This document shows, piece after piece, positions 7,526-13,426 of a stretch of DNA of 64,000 nucleotides. The position numbers and the translations under genes were made by a program. Below the pieces are notes generated by a model that was not told the DNA's origin, made no database searches, and saw nothing but the letters and a program-made list of their open reading frames with translations. How positions within the stretch are numbered: position 1 is the first letter of the stretch; each line of letters starts with the position of its first letter. Source of the DNA: Thiotrichaceae bacterium (GTDB lineage: Bacteria; Pseudomonadota; Gammaproteobacteria; Thiotrichales; Thiotrichaceae); the NCBI GenBank assembly GCA_026991755.1, contig JALXAX010000051.1:1-64000 (forward strand). Direction: 5' to 3'.

Positions 7526-8437
7526 ATGCCAGATGAAGGCAAGCCCAGCAAACAAGAGATTGAATGGGTAAGTGAACTAGATAAAGATGATGTCTTTGTC
7601 GTGCATGAAAAGGGGCGGGTAACAGGAGGAGAATACAAATTATTGATGAAGTTTCCAGAATGGCATAGGTCGTTTTTCTATTCCTTACAGCACCGTTGTT
7701 CTTTAGGAATGTCTTTGACTCAGTTAAAGGTAGGACTTAAAGGTTCTGAGCGTTATGAGAATGAGGTTACTTTATTTGAAAATTATGAATTTGATAGGGG
7801 GGAGGGTTTGCGTCCTATTATGGAAATTAGGCGAATATCAGAAATGATTTTTCCTCTTGTGTGGTATAGCAATCAGAGACGAAGGGTAGAGGATGAATTG
7901 ATAAGCTGTATCGAATACGAAGGTATGAGTGCAAGGGGTGTTGATAGGTGGGATGCGGATATAGTTTGTGCTGAATTTGAATTAGATAGCCTATCTATGA
8001 TCGAGCGTGAACAAAGACGGGAAAGGTATGCCTCTGTATCTGTTCATATTGATGATGTAGAGAAAATGATAAGTGTGGGGGCTATTGGTTGGAGGGTTGC
8101 TAAATATCTAATAATTTGGCGGTATTACTTGGATGAAAGGGCTACGAAAGCAAACAAAATAACAGTTCCTAGTGTGCAAAATAATGTTCAGGTGTTAGAA
8201 GATAAGAAATCAAAGATGCGTGAAGAAACAATAGAAAGGCACGAGGCATGGTTTCAATGTGCATGTGACATTATTGATAATTGGGATACTTATAAAAATA
8301 AATATATTGATAAGCAACTATCAGCTAATAAAGTTTGTGAGAAAGTAGCGGAAAAAATGAGTGTTGGTGCTGATGGTGTAAAAAAAGCAATATCACAACG
8401 TATTGGTTTATATATAAAAGAGTTAAGAAAAAAATAA
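7526..8437 (+). CDS. Hypothetical protein (303 aa)
   Basis: I do not recognise this protein. It is soluble-looking, charged, without signal peptide or membrane span. The C-terminal 90 residues are rich in Lys/Glu and end in KELRKK. The segment KQLSANKVCEKVAEKMSVGADGVKKAI could form helix-turn-helix-like helices. GGAGG lies well placed before the ATG, following the terminator-like hairpin at 7457-7488. Codon use and AT content look like the rest of the element. Its place after the operator region makes a regulatory or replication role possible, but this is inference. Confidence 0.7.
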   Translation: MPDEGKPSKQEIEWVSELDKDDVFVVHEKGRVTGGEYKLLMKFPEWHRSFFYSLQHRCSLGMSLTQLKVGLKGSERYENEVTLFENYEFDRGEGLRPIMEIRRISEMIFPLVWYSNQRRRVEDELISCIEYEGMSARGVDRWDADIVCAEFELDSLSMIEREQRRERYASVSVHIDDVEKMISVGAIGWRVAKYLIIWRYYLDERATKANKITVPSVQNNVQVLEDKKSKMREETIERHEAWFQCACDIIDNWDTYKNKYIDKQLSANKVCEKVAEKMSVGADGVKKAISQRIGLYIKELRKK

Positions 8438-8513
8438 TAAGTTAAGAATTTCCCAACTTTCTCAACTCTAGTTGTATATGGTTATTAAGTCATTCATTTA
8501 AGGGCTTAACACC

Positions 8514-8747
8514 ATGCAACACAAACCACCAAAGAAAGAAAAATTATACTGTCGTAGCTGGGCGGCTGATTATTTAGGTGTGACTTCTAACACGCTGAAA
8601 AGCTACCCAATACCCTTTATTCAATATAGCCGTTTCGGTTATGCCCTCTATAAGCTCGCAGACCTGAGAGCATTTAAGGAAAAATCAATTCATAACCTAC
8701 CAAAACAATCCGAAAGAGAAGGAGGCATTCATGAAATCGCCACCTAA
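8514..8747 (+). CDS. Small HTH protein, excisionase/AlpA-like
   Basis: 77 residues. The core WAADYLGVTSNTLKSYP followed by PFIQYSRFGYALYKLADLRAF follows the winged helix-turn-helix pattern of MerR/AlpA-type excisionases: helix-turn-helix, a strand with G-Y, then 'DLRAF'. Such proteins in P4-type islands act as recombination directionality factors or activate the integrase gene. A second AlpA-like protein is encoded at 10155. Moderate confidence in the fold, low in the exact role. Confidence 0.65.
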   Translation: MQHKPPKKEKLYCRSWAADYLGVTSNTLKSYPIPFIQYSRFGYALYKLADLRAFKEKSIHNLPKQSEREGGIHEIAT

Positions 8748-8782
8748 CCCATAAACCCACCAATTTACGCAACACATAAAAA

Positions 8783-8845
8783 AGCCCCAAGTATTGAGCT
8801 AAATACTTGAGGCTGGGGCTAACGGTTTAAATCCCTTAAACCGTT
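8783..8845 (+). repeat. Two adjacent strong hairpins
   Basis: First hairpin: AGCCCCAAGTATT ... AATACTTgaggctGGGGCT (8783-8820). Second: AACGGTTTAA-atccc-TTAAACCGTT (8821-8845), a perfect 10-bp stem. Neither ends in a T-run, so they are not typical terminators. Adjacent hairpins in the noncoding region of a rolling-circle replicon are candidates for a single- or double-strand origin. Confidence 0.6.
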
Positions 8846-8943
8846 GTGTTGTAACCAATAAACGACAAAATCAAAAGGTGTTCAACATGAACAAGAATAG
8901 CATATTGCCTAAAAAAAGTGGAAGTTCCACTAATCAAAAGGTC

Positions 8944-8973
8944 TTGACAGACAAAACAAATCTAGCGTATTTT
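8944..8973 (+). promoter_or_regulatory. Sigma70-like promoter in the RNA-rich region
   Basis: TTGACA (8944-8949), 18-nt spacer, TATTTT (8968-8973). Transcription from about 8980 would run through three hairpins and stop at the terminator 9033-9058, giving an RNA of about 80 nt. Confidence 0.5.
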
Positions 8974-8979
8974 AATTGG

Positions 8980-9058
8980 ACTGATGCAAAAAACATCGGT
9001 CGGGATTATCACCCCGCAAAACCAAGGCGCATAAGTCGCCATTTAAGCGACTTTTTTT
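8980..9058 (+). ncRNA. Putative small regulatory RNA (about 79 nt)
   Basis: Predicted from promoter 8944-8973 and terminator 9033-9058. It would contain CTGATG-caaaaaa-CATCGG (8981-8999), then CGGG-ATTATCAC-CCCG (9001-9016), then the terminator hairpin AAGTCGC/GCGACTT. The ATTATCAC loop is identical to the loop of a second hairpin at 9183-9202, and both are complementary to GTGATAA at 9157-9163. It could be a free copy-control-type RNA or an attenuated leader of the replication operon. No expression evidence. Confidence 0.4.
9033..9058 (+). terminator. Rho-independent terminator
   Basis: AAGTCGC, loop catttaa, GCGACTT followed by five further T. It stands 179 bases before the first gene of the replication polycistron. 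Confidence 0.75.
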
Positions 9059-9091
9059 GTGCATGTAGTAAACTGGTACATTGTGCCATTA

Positions 9092-9202
9092 TGACGGACT
9101 GTATAGGGGAACTCTTAGCTTTGGCTTTGAGTTCGCCGCGTCCCTTGGTTGCGGTTGTGATAACCCTATGCAAGTCCGTCACCTTTCGATTATCACCGAA
9201 AG
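9092..9202 (+). ncRNA. Structured 5' leader of the replication polycistron
   Basis: A closing stem TGACGGACT...TATAGGG (9092-9108) pairs with CCCTATGC-AGTCCGTCA (9164-9181). It encloses GAACTC/GAGTTC (9109-9114, 9129-9134) and CCGC/GCGG (9136-9139, 9151-9154), a three-way-junction layout. It is followed by the CTTTCG-ATTATCAC-CGAAAG hairpin (9183-9202). The strong AAGGAGG of the next gene begins 20 bases later. No known riboswitch or T-box pattern is recognised. It may be a regulatory leader or part of a replication origin in DNA form. Confidence 0.5.
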
Positions 9203-9236
9203 CGACAGACTCCAATCTAACCAAGGAGGCTGTATA

Positions 9237-9674
9237 ATGAGCCATAGTAAAAATCAATCTGGCATTTCGTCCAGCATTCAGGGTATCCACTCTGAAAAAC
9301 AATCCCAACTATTTGAAAATATCGCCCTAGCGTCCGTTCCGTATCATCTTGATATTGATAACGACCTTAACAATCAAAGCCTTGTTGATGCTCAATATTG
9401 CATCCTCTCGAATATTCAAGGTCAACTTGAAGTCTTTCAAGTCCTTGCTGACTCATTACCTGCTAAAGAAGAAATACAGATACAAGCAGGTTCTCTGTCT
9501 GCTTTTGCAGAAACTATTGCCCGTCAAGTAGCCACTATGGAGGTGGTTACAGATGGGCTGTCTAGTGTTATCTCACAGCTTAAACGAGATCATGAAAAAC
9601 AATGTGAAGCGTATGAATTACAGCTTTCCGTGTTGCGTGATACTTGCGAAACATTGCGAGGTGATCGGTCATGA
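9237..9674 (+). CDS. Hypothetical protein (145 aa), first gene of replication polycistron
   Basis: No family recognised. It is an acidic, Gln/Ser-rich soluble protein with a predicted coiled-coil-like C-terminal half (VISQLKRDHEKQCEAYELQL). The reading frame is open 52 codons further upstream, but that part crosses the structured leader. I chose the ATG at 9237 because AAGGAGG (9223-9229) stands at ideal distance. The stop overlaps the next start by four bases (ATGA). Confidence 0.75.
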   Translation: MSHSKNQSGISSSIQGIHSEKQSQLFENIALASVPYHLDIDNDLNNQSLVDAQYCILSNIQGQLEVFQVLADSLPAKEEIQIQAGSLSAFAETIARQVATMEVVTDGLSSVISQLKRDHEKQCEAYELQLSVLRDTCETLRGDRS

Positions 9675-9904
9675 GTGCTTTAGCAGTTGCCCCTATTAAG
9701 TCACAACCACGCAAACAAGCTGTTAAGCGTTCTTATATCCCTCCTGTACCTGCAAAAGGTGATATTGAGGCTTGTACTAAATACGCCCGTTATCTTGCTG
9801 ACAAGAGCGATAAGCCACGGCATGAAGTATTGGCGGTGGTATGGGTTCGCTTTCTTAATTGGTCGTTCCTTTCTGATGGCAAGTATCAGGGGGCTACCTC
9901 ATGA
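9671..9904 (+). CDS. Hypothetical protein (77 aa)
   Basis: A basic N-terminus with a Pro-rich stretch (YIPPVPAKGD) and then a helical part, EACTKYARYLADKSDKPRHE. Not recognised. ATGA-type overlaps with both neighbours show translational coupling in the polycistron. Confidence 0.65.
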   Translation: MSALAVAPIKSQPRKQAVKRSYIPPVPAKGDIEACTKYARYLADKSDKPRHEVLAVVWVRFLNWSFLSDGKYQGATS

Positions 9905-10158
9905 AAATACAGCTCAATATCAGCGACATCATCAAAGGCACGGATGCAGACGGCAAAGCTCATAAGCGCGTTTACTGGTTAATGATGGCTCAAATCATGC
10001 CTGTTTTCTTACGTGAATTACTCAAGCATGTTTCTGGTAACAAAATGCAAGCGTCAAAGCTGGCAGGGCTTGACCGTGGCACGTTGGATAGGCGGCTTAA
10101 ACAGTACGGTGTCAGCGTTGAAAAGAAGGTAGTCACACATAAAGGGGGTGCGTCATGA
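9901..10158 (+). CDS. Fis-type helix-turn-helix protein (85 aa)
   Basis: The C-terminal segment NKMQASKLAGLDRGTLDRRL matches the Fis/NtrC DNA-binding helix-turn-helix (typical form: N-x-x-x-A-A-x-x-L-G-x-x-R-x-T-L-x-x-K-L). The N-terminal half is a short helical dimerisation-like part. Length is close to Fis (98 aa). It probably binds element DNA as a regulator or architectural replication factor. Its start overlaps the previous stop (ATGA). Confidence 0.75.
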   Translation: MKIQLNISDIIKGTDADGKAHKRVYWLMMAQIMPVFLRELLKHVSGNKMQASKLAGLDRGTLDRRLKQYGVSVEKKVVTHKGGAS

Positions 10159-10352
10159 GTGATAATAATGACCGCTTTTTACGCCTTCCTGATGTGCTGG
10201 ATCGTACCGCCTTATCTCGTTCGGTGGTTTATCGTTTGGTTCAGCAGGATGCATTTCCTAAACAGATAAAAATAGGTGCTACGGCTGTGTGGTCGGAGCG
10301 TGATGTTAATCAGTGGATGGAGGATATTAAAGCGGGGGTGCATCATGGGTAG
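10155..10352 (+). CDS. AlpA family transcriptional regulator/excisionase
   Basis: 65 residues, matching AlpA: FLRLPDVLDRTALSRSVVYR (winged HTH), then FPKQIKIGATAVWSERDVNQW. AlpA proteins activate integrase expression or act as excisionase in P4-type elements. It overlaps its neighbours by four (upstream) and eight (downstream) bases, so it is produced together with the replication genes rather than with the integrases. Confidence 0.88.
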   Translation: MSDNNDRFLRLPDVLDRTALSRSVVYRLVQQDAFPKQIKIGATAVWSERDVNQWMEDIKAGVHHG

Positions 10353-10620
10353 CCCTCAAGAGCATACAGCGCCTAACCGCTTTGCATTAGCTAGTCAGGA
10401 ATGGGCTAATTATAAATTCTTTCGTGATCATTTTGAGCGTTCCAGAAGGCTTGCTATTAAGCGTCAGGCACGGTATGAGCTGTTAAAAGCAATGTTTGAA
10501 CGCGAGTATCAAGATTCTGAAAATTACGTTCATGGGCTTGATGATGTGATTGCTGGTTATGAAAAGCAGATGAATCAGTCGGCTTCTAAAATGTTGGAAA
10601 GTATGGGGGTTTTATCATGA
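10345..10620 (+). CDS. Hypothetical protein (91 aa)
   Basis: Helical, charged, soluble; not recognised. I chose the ATG at 10345 (GGGGGTG upstream) rather than the longer frame, because this overlaps the AlpA stop by only eight bases, as elsewhere in this polycistron. WANYKFFRDHFERSRRLAIK suggests a basic, nucleic-acid-contacting helix, but that is only an impression. Confidence 0.65.
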   Translation: MGSPQEHTAPNRFALASQEWANYKFFRDHFERSRRLAIKRQARYELLKAMFEREYQDSENYVHGLDDVIAGYEKQMNQSASKMLESMGVLS

Positions 10621-10814
10621 AAAACTCTTATCAAATTTTCATTAATGGTGTGTGGCAGTTTGGTATCAAAGGGCTAAAGTTTGCACGGCTTACCGCCAAA
10701 GATTTAGCCATTTATAAGCAACAGCCTGTAGATATTTATAAGCGTACAGGGCGCACTGAGTCCTCTGATGTATTTGTTGAAACGGTAGAGCCATTGAGCT
10801 TTGGGGGTGAGTGA
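10617..10814 (+). CDS. Hypothetical protein (65 aa)
   Basis: A small protein beginning MKNSYQIFINGVWQFGIKGL, mixed strands and helices, unrecognised. Coupled by an ATGA overlap to the upstream gene; its stop (TGA at 10812-10814) shares the base A with the next ATG. Confidence 0.6.
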   Translation: MKNSYQIFINGVWQFGIKGLKFARLTAKDLAIYKQQPVDIYKRTGRTESSDVFVETVEPLSFGGE

Positions 10815-10978
10815 TGAAGATTAAGCATACCCTTGAGCTAACACAACAGGAAAAGAACGCACTGTATGACTTGGTTAGTAAGGAAGTTCAGACAATTGTT
10901 GACCCTTACCAACCCTATCCAGATGTTGTTATTAAATTCTGGTTGCCATTGCTTGAAAAGCTTGGTGGTGAATCATGA
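10814..10978 (+). CDS. Hypothetical protein (54 aa)
   Basis: A short gene that fits exactly between its neighbours: MKIKHTLELTQQEKNALYDL and so on to GGES. It has GGGGGTGAG before the start and an ATGA overlap with the following gene. Unrecognised; soluble. The continuous overlap pattern is the main reason to accept it. Confidence 0.6.
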   Translation: MKIKHTLELTQQEKNALYDLVSKEVQTIVDPYQPYPDVVIKFWLPLLEKLGGES

Positions 10979-11235
10979 GAATGAAAAAGAAGCCATTCCC
11001 TACAAAAAATCGTATCAAGCTTGATCAAGGAAAGATTAATACATATCTGGATGCTATTCCCTGCAAATATCGTTTACAGGTCATACGTGCCTATAACAAG
11101 CGGTTTCTATTGGGTGCTACCCAAGATCATAAAGGTGATTGGTGGGAACTAGAAAGCTCAAGACAGAATGCAAACGAATACTTAGAAGCGGTTGCCTTTA
11201 AAGCGCAGTCTATGGGGGTGAATCATGCATATTGA
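10975..11235 (+). CDS. Hypothetical basic protein (86 aa)
   Basis: Very basic N-terminus (MRMKKKPFPTKNRIKLDQGK) and a segment YLDAIPCKYRLQVIRAYNKR. Unrecognised. Size, charge and position directly before the Rep gene would suit an ssDNA-binding or replication accessory protein, but no family signature supports that. It overlaps the rep start by 11 bases. Confidence 0.6.
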   Translation: MRMKKKPFPTKNRIKLDQGKINTYLDAIPCKYRLQVIRAYNKRFLLGATQDHKGDWWELESSRQNANEYLEAVAFKAQSMGVNHAY

Positions 11236-12286
11236 TACCATTTCCCTTACTGGCAAGGTTGCCGATATTCACTATAAAAACCTTTTAAAGAAAAGAAGTG
11301 TTTTACATGAATTAAGTTTAACCAGTGAAGTTGATGCAGGGGATTTTAAGTTCATATCGAATGATGAAGATTATGAAATAGAGCGCTTTTTCTCTGATTA
11401 CTTTGATCATGTATTCGGTTGCACATTAGAGCCATCTATAACGCATAAGAACGGCTTTGATAGTGCGTTTCATATCATGCATCCCAAGTACAAAATACCG
11501 CTGGGTTTCTTTGCTTATGGCGGTGACTTCATGCGGGATAGTTACCAGATTTATATTAATGGTTTGGGGTGTTCAGCGTTATCCAGCCAGATGAAAAAGC
11601 TACATAGTACGGCTGTCTTTTTTAATATGAAGATTACCCGCTGTGACATAGCACAAGACTTTTTCAATGGTGAATATACCGTTAAAGAAGCTATACAAGA
11701 TTACCGTGGGGGCTTATTCAAAGCATCCAGAAAAGGCAATGCCCCCAAGTCTAAGCATATTGATGATATGGGTTCAGGTGAAGGCTCAACGCTTTATGTG
11801 GGTACGCTCAAGTCAGGACGTGAAACGGTTGTATACGAAAAAGGAAAACAGCTAAAGAGCGCTAATTATCCTGATTGGGTGCGGGTAGAGCTGAGACTGT
11901 CAAAGCATGACAGAGAATTACCATTAGATTTAATACTTAACTTCACAAGTTACTACGTGAATGAATTACCTGTACTGGCAAAGATCACTAAAGACTTAAA
12001 TTTAGAAACTCATGAAACAAGTTCCCTACGGGCAAAGAAAGAGAAAGCACTGGGCGATATAAGCCACTTAATAGAATACGCAAGCTTAGGGTACGGAAAG
12101 CTTTTAAACGTGCTTAGGGCTATCGGTGCGAGTCCTGAAAGCATTCTAAACAAGATTGTTGTAGATGGCGCACCTAGTCGAATGAAAGATACAGAACTGG
12201 GGTTAGCTTGCAATGGCTACGCTGAACAATCATTGATGACAAAGTTAAATATCTGGATGAATGAGGGTGATTTAGTACCGATTTAG
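11225..12286 (+). CDS. Replication initiation protein, Rep_trans family
   Basis: 353 residues. The centre shows the Rep_trans (PF02486) pattern: KITRCDIAQDFFNG (acidic pair near residue 141), STLYVGTLKSGRETVVYEKG (about 187-207, with Tyr in VYEKGKQ) and WVRVELRLS. This family includes rolling-circle initiators of filamentous phages (RstA-like), small plasmids and Tn916 Orf20. It nicks the plus-strand origin and attaches through a tyrosine. It is the ninth and last gene of the overlapping polycistron. The origin is probably in the hairpin-rich region before 9237 or in the decamer region. Confidence 0.85.
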   Translation: MHIDTISLTGKVADIHYKNLLKKRSVLHELSLTSEVDAGDFKFISNDEDYEIERFFSDYFDHVFGCTLEPSITHKNGFDSAFHIMHPKYKIPLGFFAYGGDFMRDSYQIYINGLGCSALSSQMKKLHSTAVFFNMKITRCDIAQDFFNGEYTVKEAIQDYRGGLFKASRKGNAPKSKHIDDMGSGEGSTLYVGTLKSGRETVVYEKGKQLKSANYPDWVRVELRLSKHDRELPLDLILNFTSYYVNELPVLAKITKDLNLETHETSSLRAKKEKALGDISHLIEYASLGYGKLLNVLRAIGASPESILNKIVVDGAPSRMKDTELGLACNGYAEQSLMTKLNIWMNEGDLVPI

Positions 12287-12304
12287 AGAGAAAACGGGAT
12301 TCAT

Positions 12305-12329
12305 ACCCCCCGTTAGTAATACGGGGGGT
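12305..12329 (+). other. Strong hairpin after rep
   Basis: ACCCCCCGT, 7-nt loop TAGTAAT, ACGGGGGGT. There is no T-run, so it is more likely an mRNA 3'-end stabiliser, an attenuation site or an origin/packaging hairpin than an intrinsic terminator. Confidence 0.6.
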
Positions 12330-12439
12330 GAATAATAGCTAAGTACTTGAATTTATTACAAACGGAAAAAATAGACAGGAATTTAAGAAATGAAAAACAA
12401 AGAGAATAAAGAATCAGAAACTAAAAAGGAGATAAAAAC

Positions 12440-12514
12440 ATGAAAGCAGTACTTACCGTATGGATTGTATTCATGCTTTGGGTCATTTTTGTGATGGCTT
12501 TACCAACAGCATAG
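12440..12514 (+). CDS. Membrane micro-protein (24 aa)
   Basis: MKAVLTVWIVFMLWVIFVMA followed by LPTA. It is almost entirely one membrane span. A strong AAGGAGA ribosome site stands eight bases upstream. It is shorter than usual coat proteins but like minor coat proteins pVII/pIX of Ff phages (about 32 aa) in being a single hydrophobic helix. That comparison is inference. A 17-codon frame (12390-12443) overlaps its start and may be a coupled leader. Confidence 0.5.
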   Translation: MKAVLTVWIVFMLWVIFVMALPTA

Positions 12515-12531
12515 AGAATATTAATAAATGC

Positions 12532-12590
12532 CCTGCATGGTGTTGGTATCACCATGCAGGACTTCAACACTAACGACTAAAACGGAGTCG
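12532..12590 (+). promoter_or_regulatory. Two-hairpin translational leader, copy 1
   Basis: Hairpin 1: CCTGCATGGTG, 7-nt loop, CACCATGCAGG (12532-12560). Hairpin 2: CGACT, 7-nt loop AAAACGG, AGTCG (12574-12590), then AAA and ATG. The purine-rich ribosome site lies in the loop and 3' arm of hairpin 2. A copy with compensatory stem changes precedes the gene at 13134, so the structure rather than the sequence is conserved. Confidence 0.7.
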
Positions 12591-12593
12591 AAA

Positions 12594-12809
12594 ATGAGCA
12601 AGAAAAAGAGTAACAAAAAATTACAAAATAAAGTAGTTAAGAAAAACACTCATGCAGTAATCAAGGTGCTAGTGCTTATAGCTCTAGGTTCAGCTACTAC
12701 GTTCTTTCTAACAGGCTGTAGCTATCATCCTGAGTGTGACCAAACGCATAACGGGCGCGGTAATACCCCTGCTTCGTGTCGTGGTGTTGTTTATAGAGGT
12801 GAGAGCTAA
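12594..12809 (+). CDS. Small Lys-rich membrane protein with lipobox-like site (71 aa)
   Basis: N-terminus MSKKKSNKKLQNKVVKKN is very basic. It is followed by a hydrophobic stretch, VIKVLVLIALGSATTFFLTGC, which ends in a lipobox-like L-T-G-C, then a short Cys-containing tail (SYHPECDQTHNGRG). Either a lipoprotein or a type II anchored protein. The ATG at 12594 follows the hairpin leader; the longer frame upstream would translate through hairpin 1. The stop shares one base with the next ATG. Confidence 0.65.
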   Translation: MSKKKSNKKLQNKVVKKNTHAVIKVLVLIALGSATTFFLTGCSYHPECDQTHNGRGNTPASCRGVVYRGES

Positions 12810-13060
12810 TGACGATGTTAAAGGCTGTTCTATGGGGTGTGTGGTTATCTATTCTAGTCACTATCGCACTAGGGGCAAAGCTTAACGCCAATGAGCTAGA
12901 GAGCCGTTATCTAACAGATGATGAACTATTAGAGCTGAATGATATGGATGACTATCTGGATGAACTGGAAGCGCAATACCCTACCGATAATAAGCAAATT
13001 ACGGTGTGTTGGAGCGAGTCACAACAGCGACTAGTACCTGTATACATGGGCTGTCACTAA
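12809..13060 (+). CDS. Small exported acidic protein (83 aa)
   Basis: The hydrophobic N-terminal segment LKAVLWGVWLSILVTIALGA is a signal peptide or anchor. An acidic stretch follows (ELESRYLTDDELLELNDMDD), and two Cys in the last 20 residues could form a disulfide. It is coupled to the preceding gene (TAATG). No family recognised. A signal-peptide-bearing small protein after rep is where filamentous phages keep coat proteins, but the sequence itself does not prove this. Confidence 0.6.
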   Translation: MTMLKAVLWGVWLSILVTIALGAKLNANELESRYLTDDELLELNDMDDYLDELEAQYPTDNKQITVCWSESQQRLVPVYMGCH

Positions 13061-13072
13061 AAATAATAAATG

Positions 13073-13130
13073 CCTTGTAAGGTGCTAGCAACACCTTACA
13101 AGGCTTACATAAACGATATAAGAGGTATCG
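13073..13130 (+). promoter_or_regulatory. Two-hairpin translational leader, copy 2
   Basis: Hairpin 1: CCTTGTAAGGTG, loop CTAGCAA, CACCTTACAAGG (13073-13103). Hairpin 2: CGATA, loop TAAGAGG, TATCG (13114-13130), then AAA-ATG. Loop lengths (7 and 7), the AATAAATGCC lead-in and the distance to the start codon equal those of copy 1, while stem bases differ in a pairing-preserving way. Confidence 0.7.
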
Positions 13131-13133
13131 AAA

Positions 13134-13415
13134 ATGCAACACGATAATACACAACAAAAACAAGAATACACAAGGGCCGATTTAATCAAGCTTACCTACT
13201 TCATAGCCTCGTGCTTTGGGTTGGTCTACTGGTTTCTATTTCTGGTGCTTCATCCATTGATGCACTTATCAACACAACTCCAATTAATGACCGTCCCCTA
13301 TTCCGTGGTCGGGCTTGCCTTGCTGATGGTGGCGCGGGATTCGTTTCGATCAGGTCGCTATCTCTTTTCTTTTCATTTTTACATGGGCTTGCTAATCGCT
13401 GGCTCACTAGCATAA
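13134..13415 (+). CDS. Integral membrane protein (93 aa)
   Basis: A hydrophilic N-terminus of about 18 residues (MQHDNTQQKQEYTRADLIKL) and about three hydrophobic segments (YFIASCFGLVYWFLFLVL; MTVPYSVVGLALLMVA; FHFYMGLLIAGSLA). The size resembles the pVI-type minor proteins of filamentous phages, but there is no diagnostic motif. It ends 11 bases before the next start. Confidence 0.6.
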   Translation: MQHDNTQQKQEYTRADLIKLTYFIASCFGLVYWFLFLVLHPLMHLSTQLQLMTVPYSVVGLALLMVARDSFRSGRYLFSFHFYMGLLIAGSLA

Positions 13416-13426
13416 GGGGAATTATC

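Noticed and set aside
8878-9237. 119-codon ORF starting near AAAGGTG
   Set aside because: It runs through the terminator at 9033-9058 and the multi-branched leader, and its sequence after about residue 50 looks non-protein. A shorter leader peptide from 8887 cannot be excluded.
9349-9965. ORFs in other frames (9349-9531, 9687-9965)
   Set aside because: Shadows of the overlapping replication genes, which have proper ribosome sites and ATGA junctions.
12390-12443. 17-codon frame MKNKENKESETKKEIKT before the 24-aa gene
   Set aside because: Start site only weakly supported; mentioned as possible leader, not listed as a gene.
13211-13426. N-terminal extension of the 590-aa protein
   Set aside because: It overlaps the 93-aa membrane protein, and TAAGGGGA stands before the ATG at 13427.
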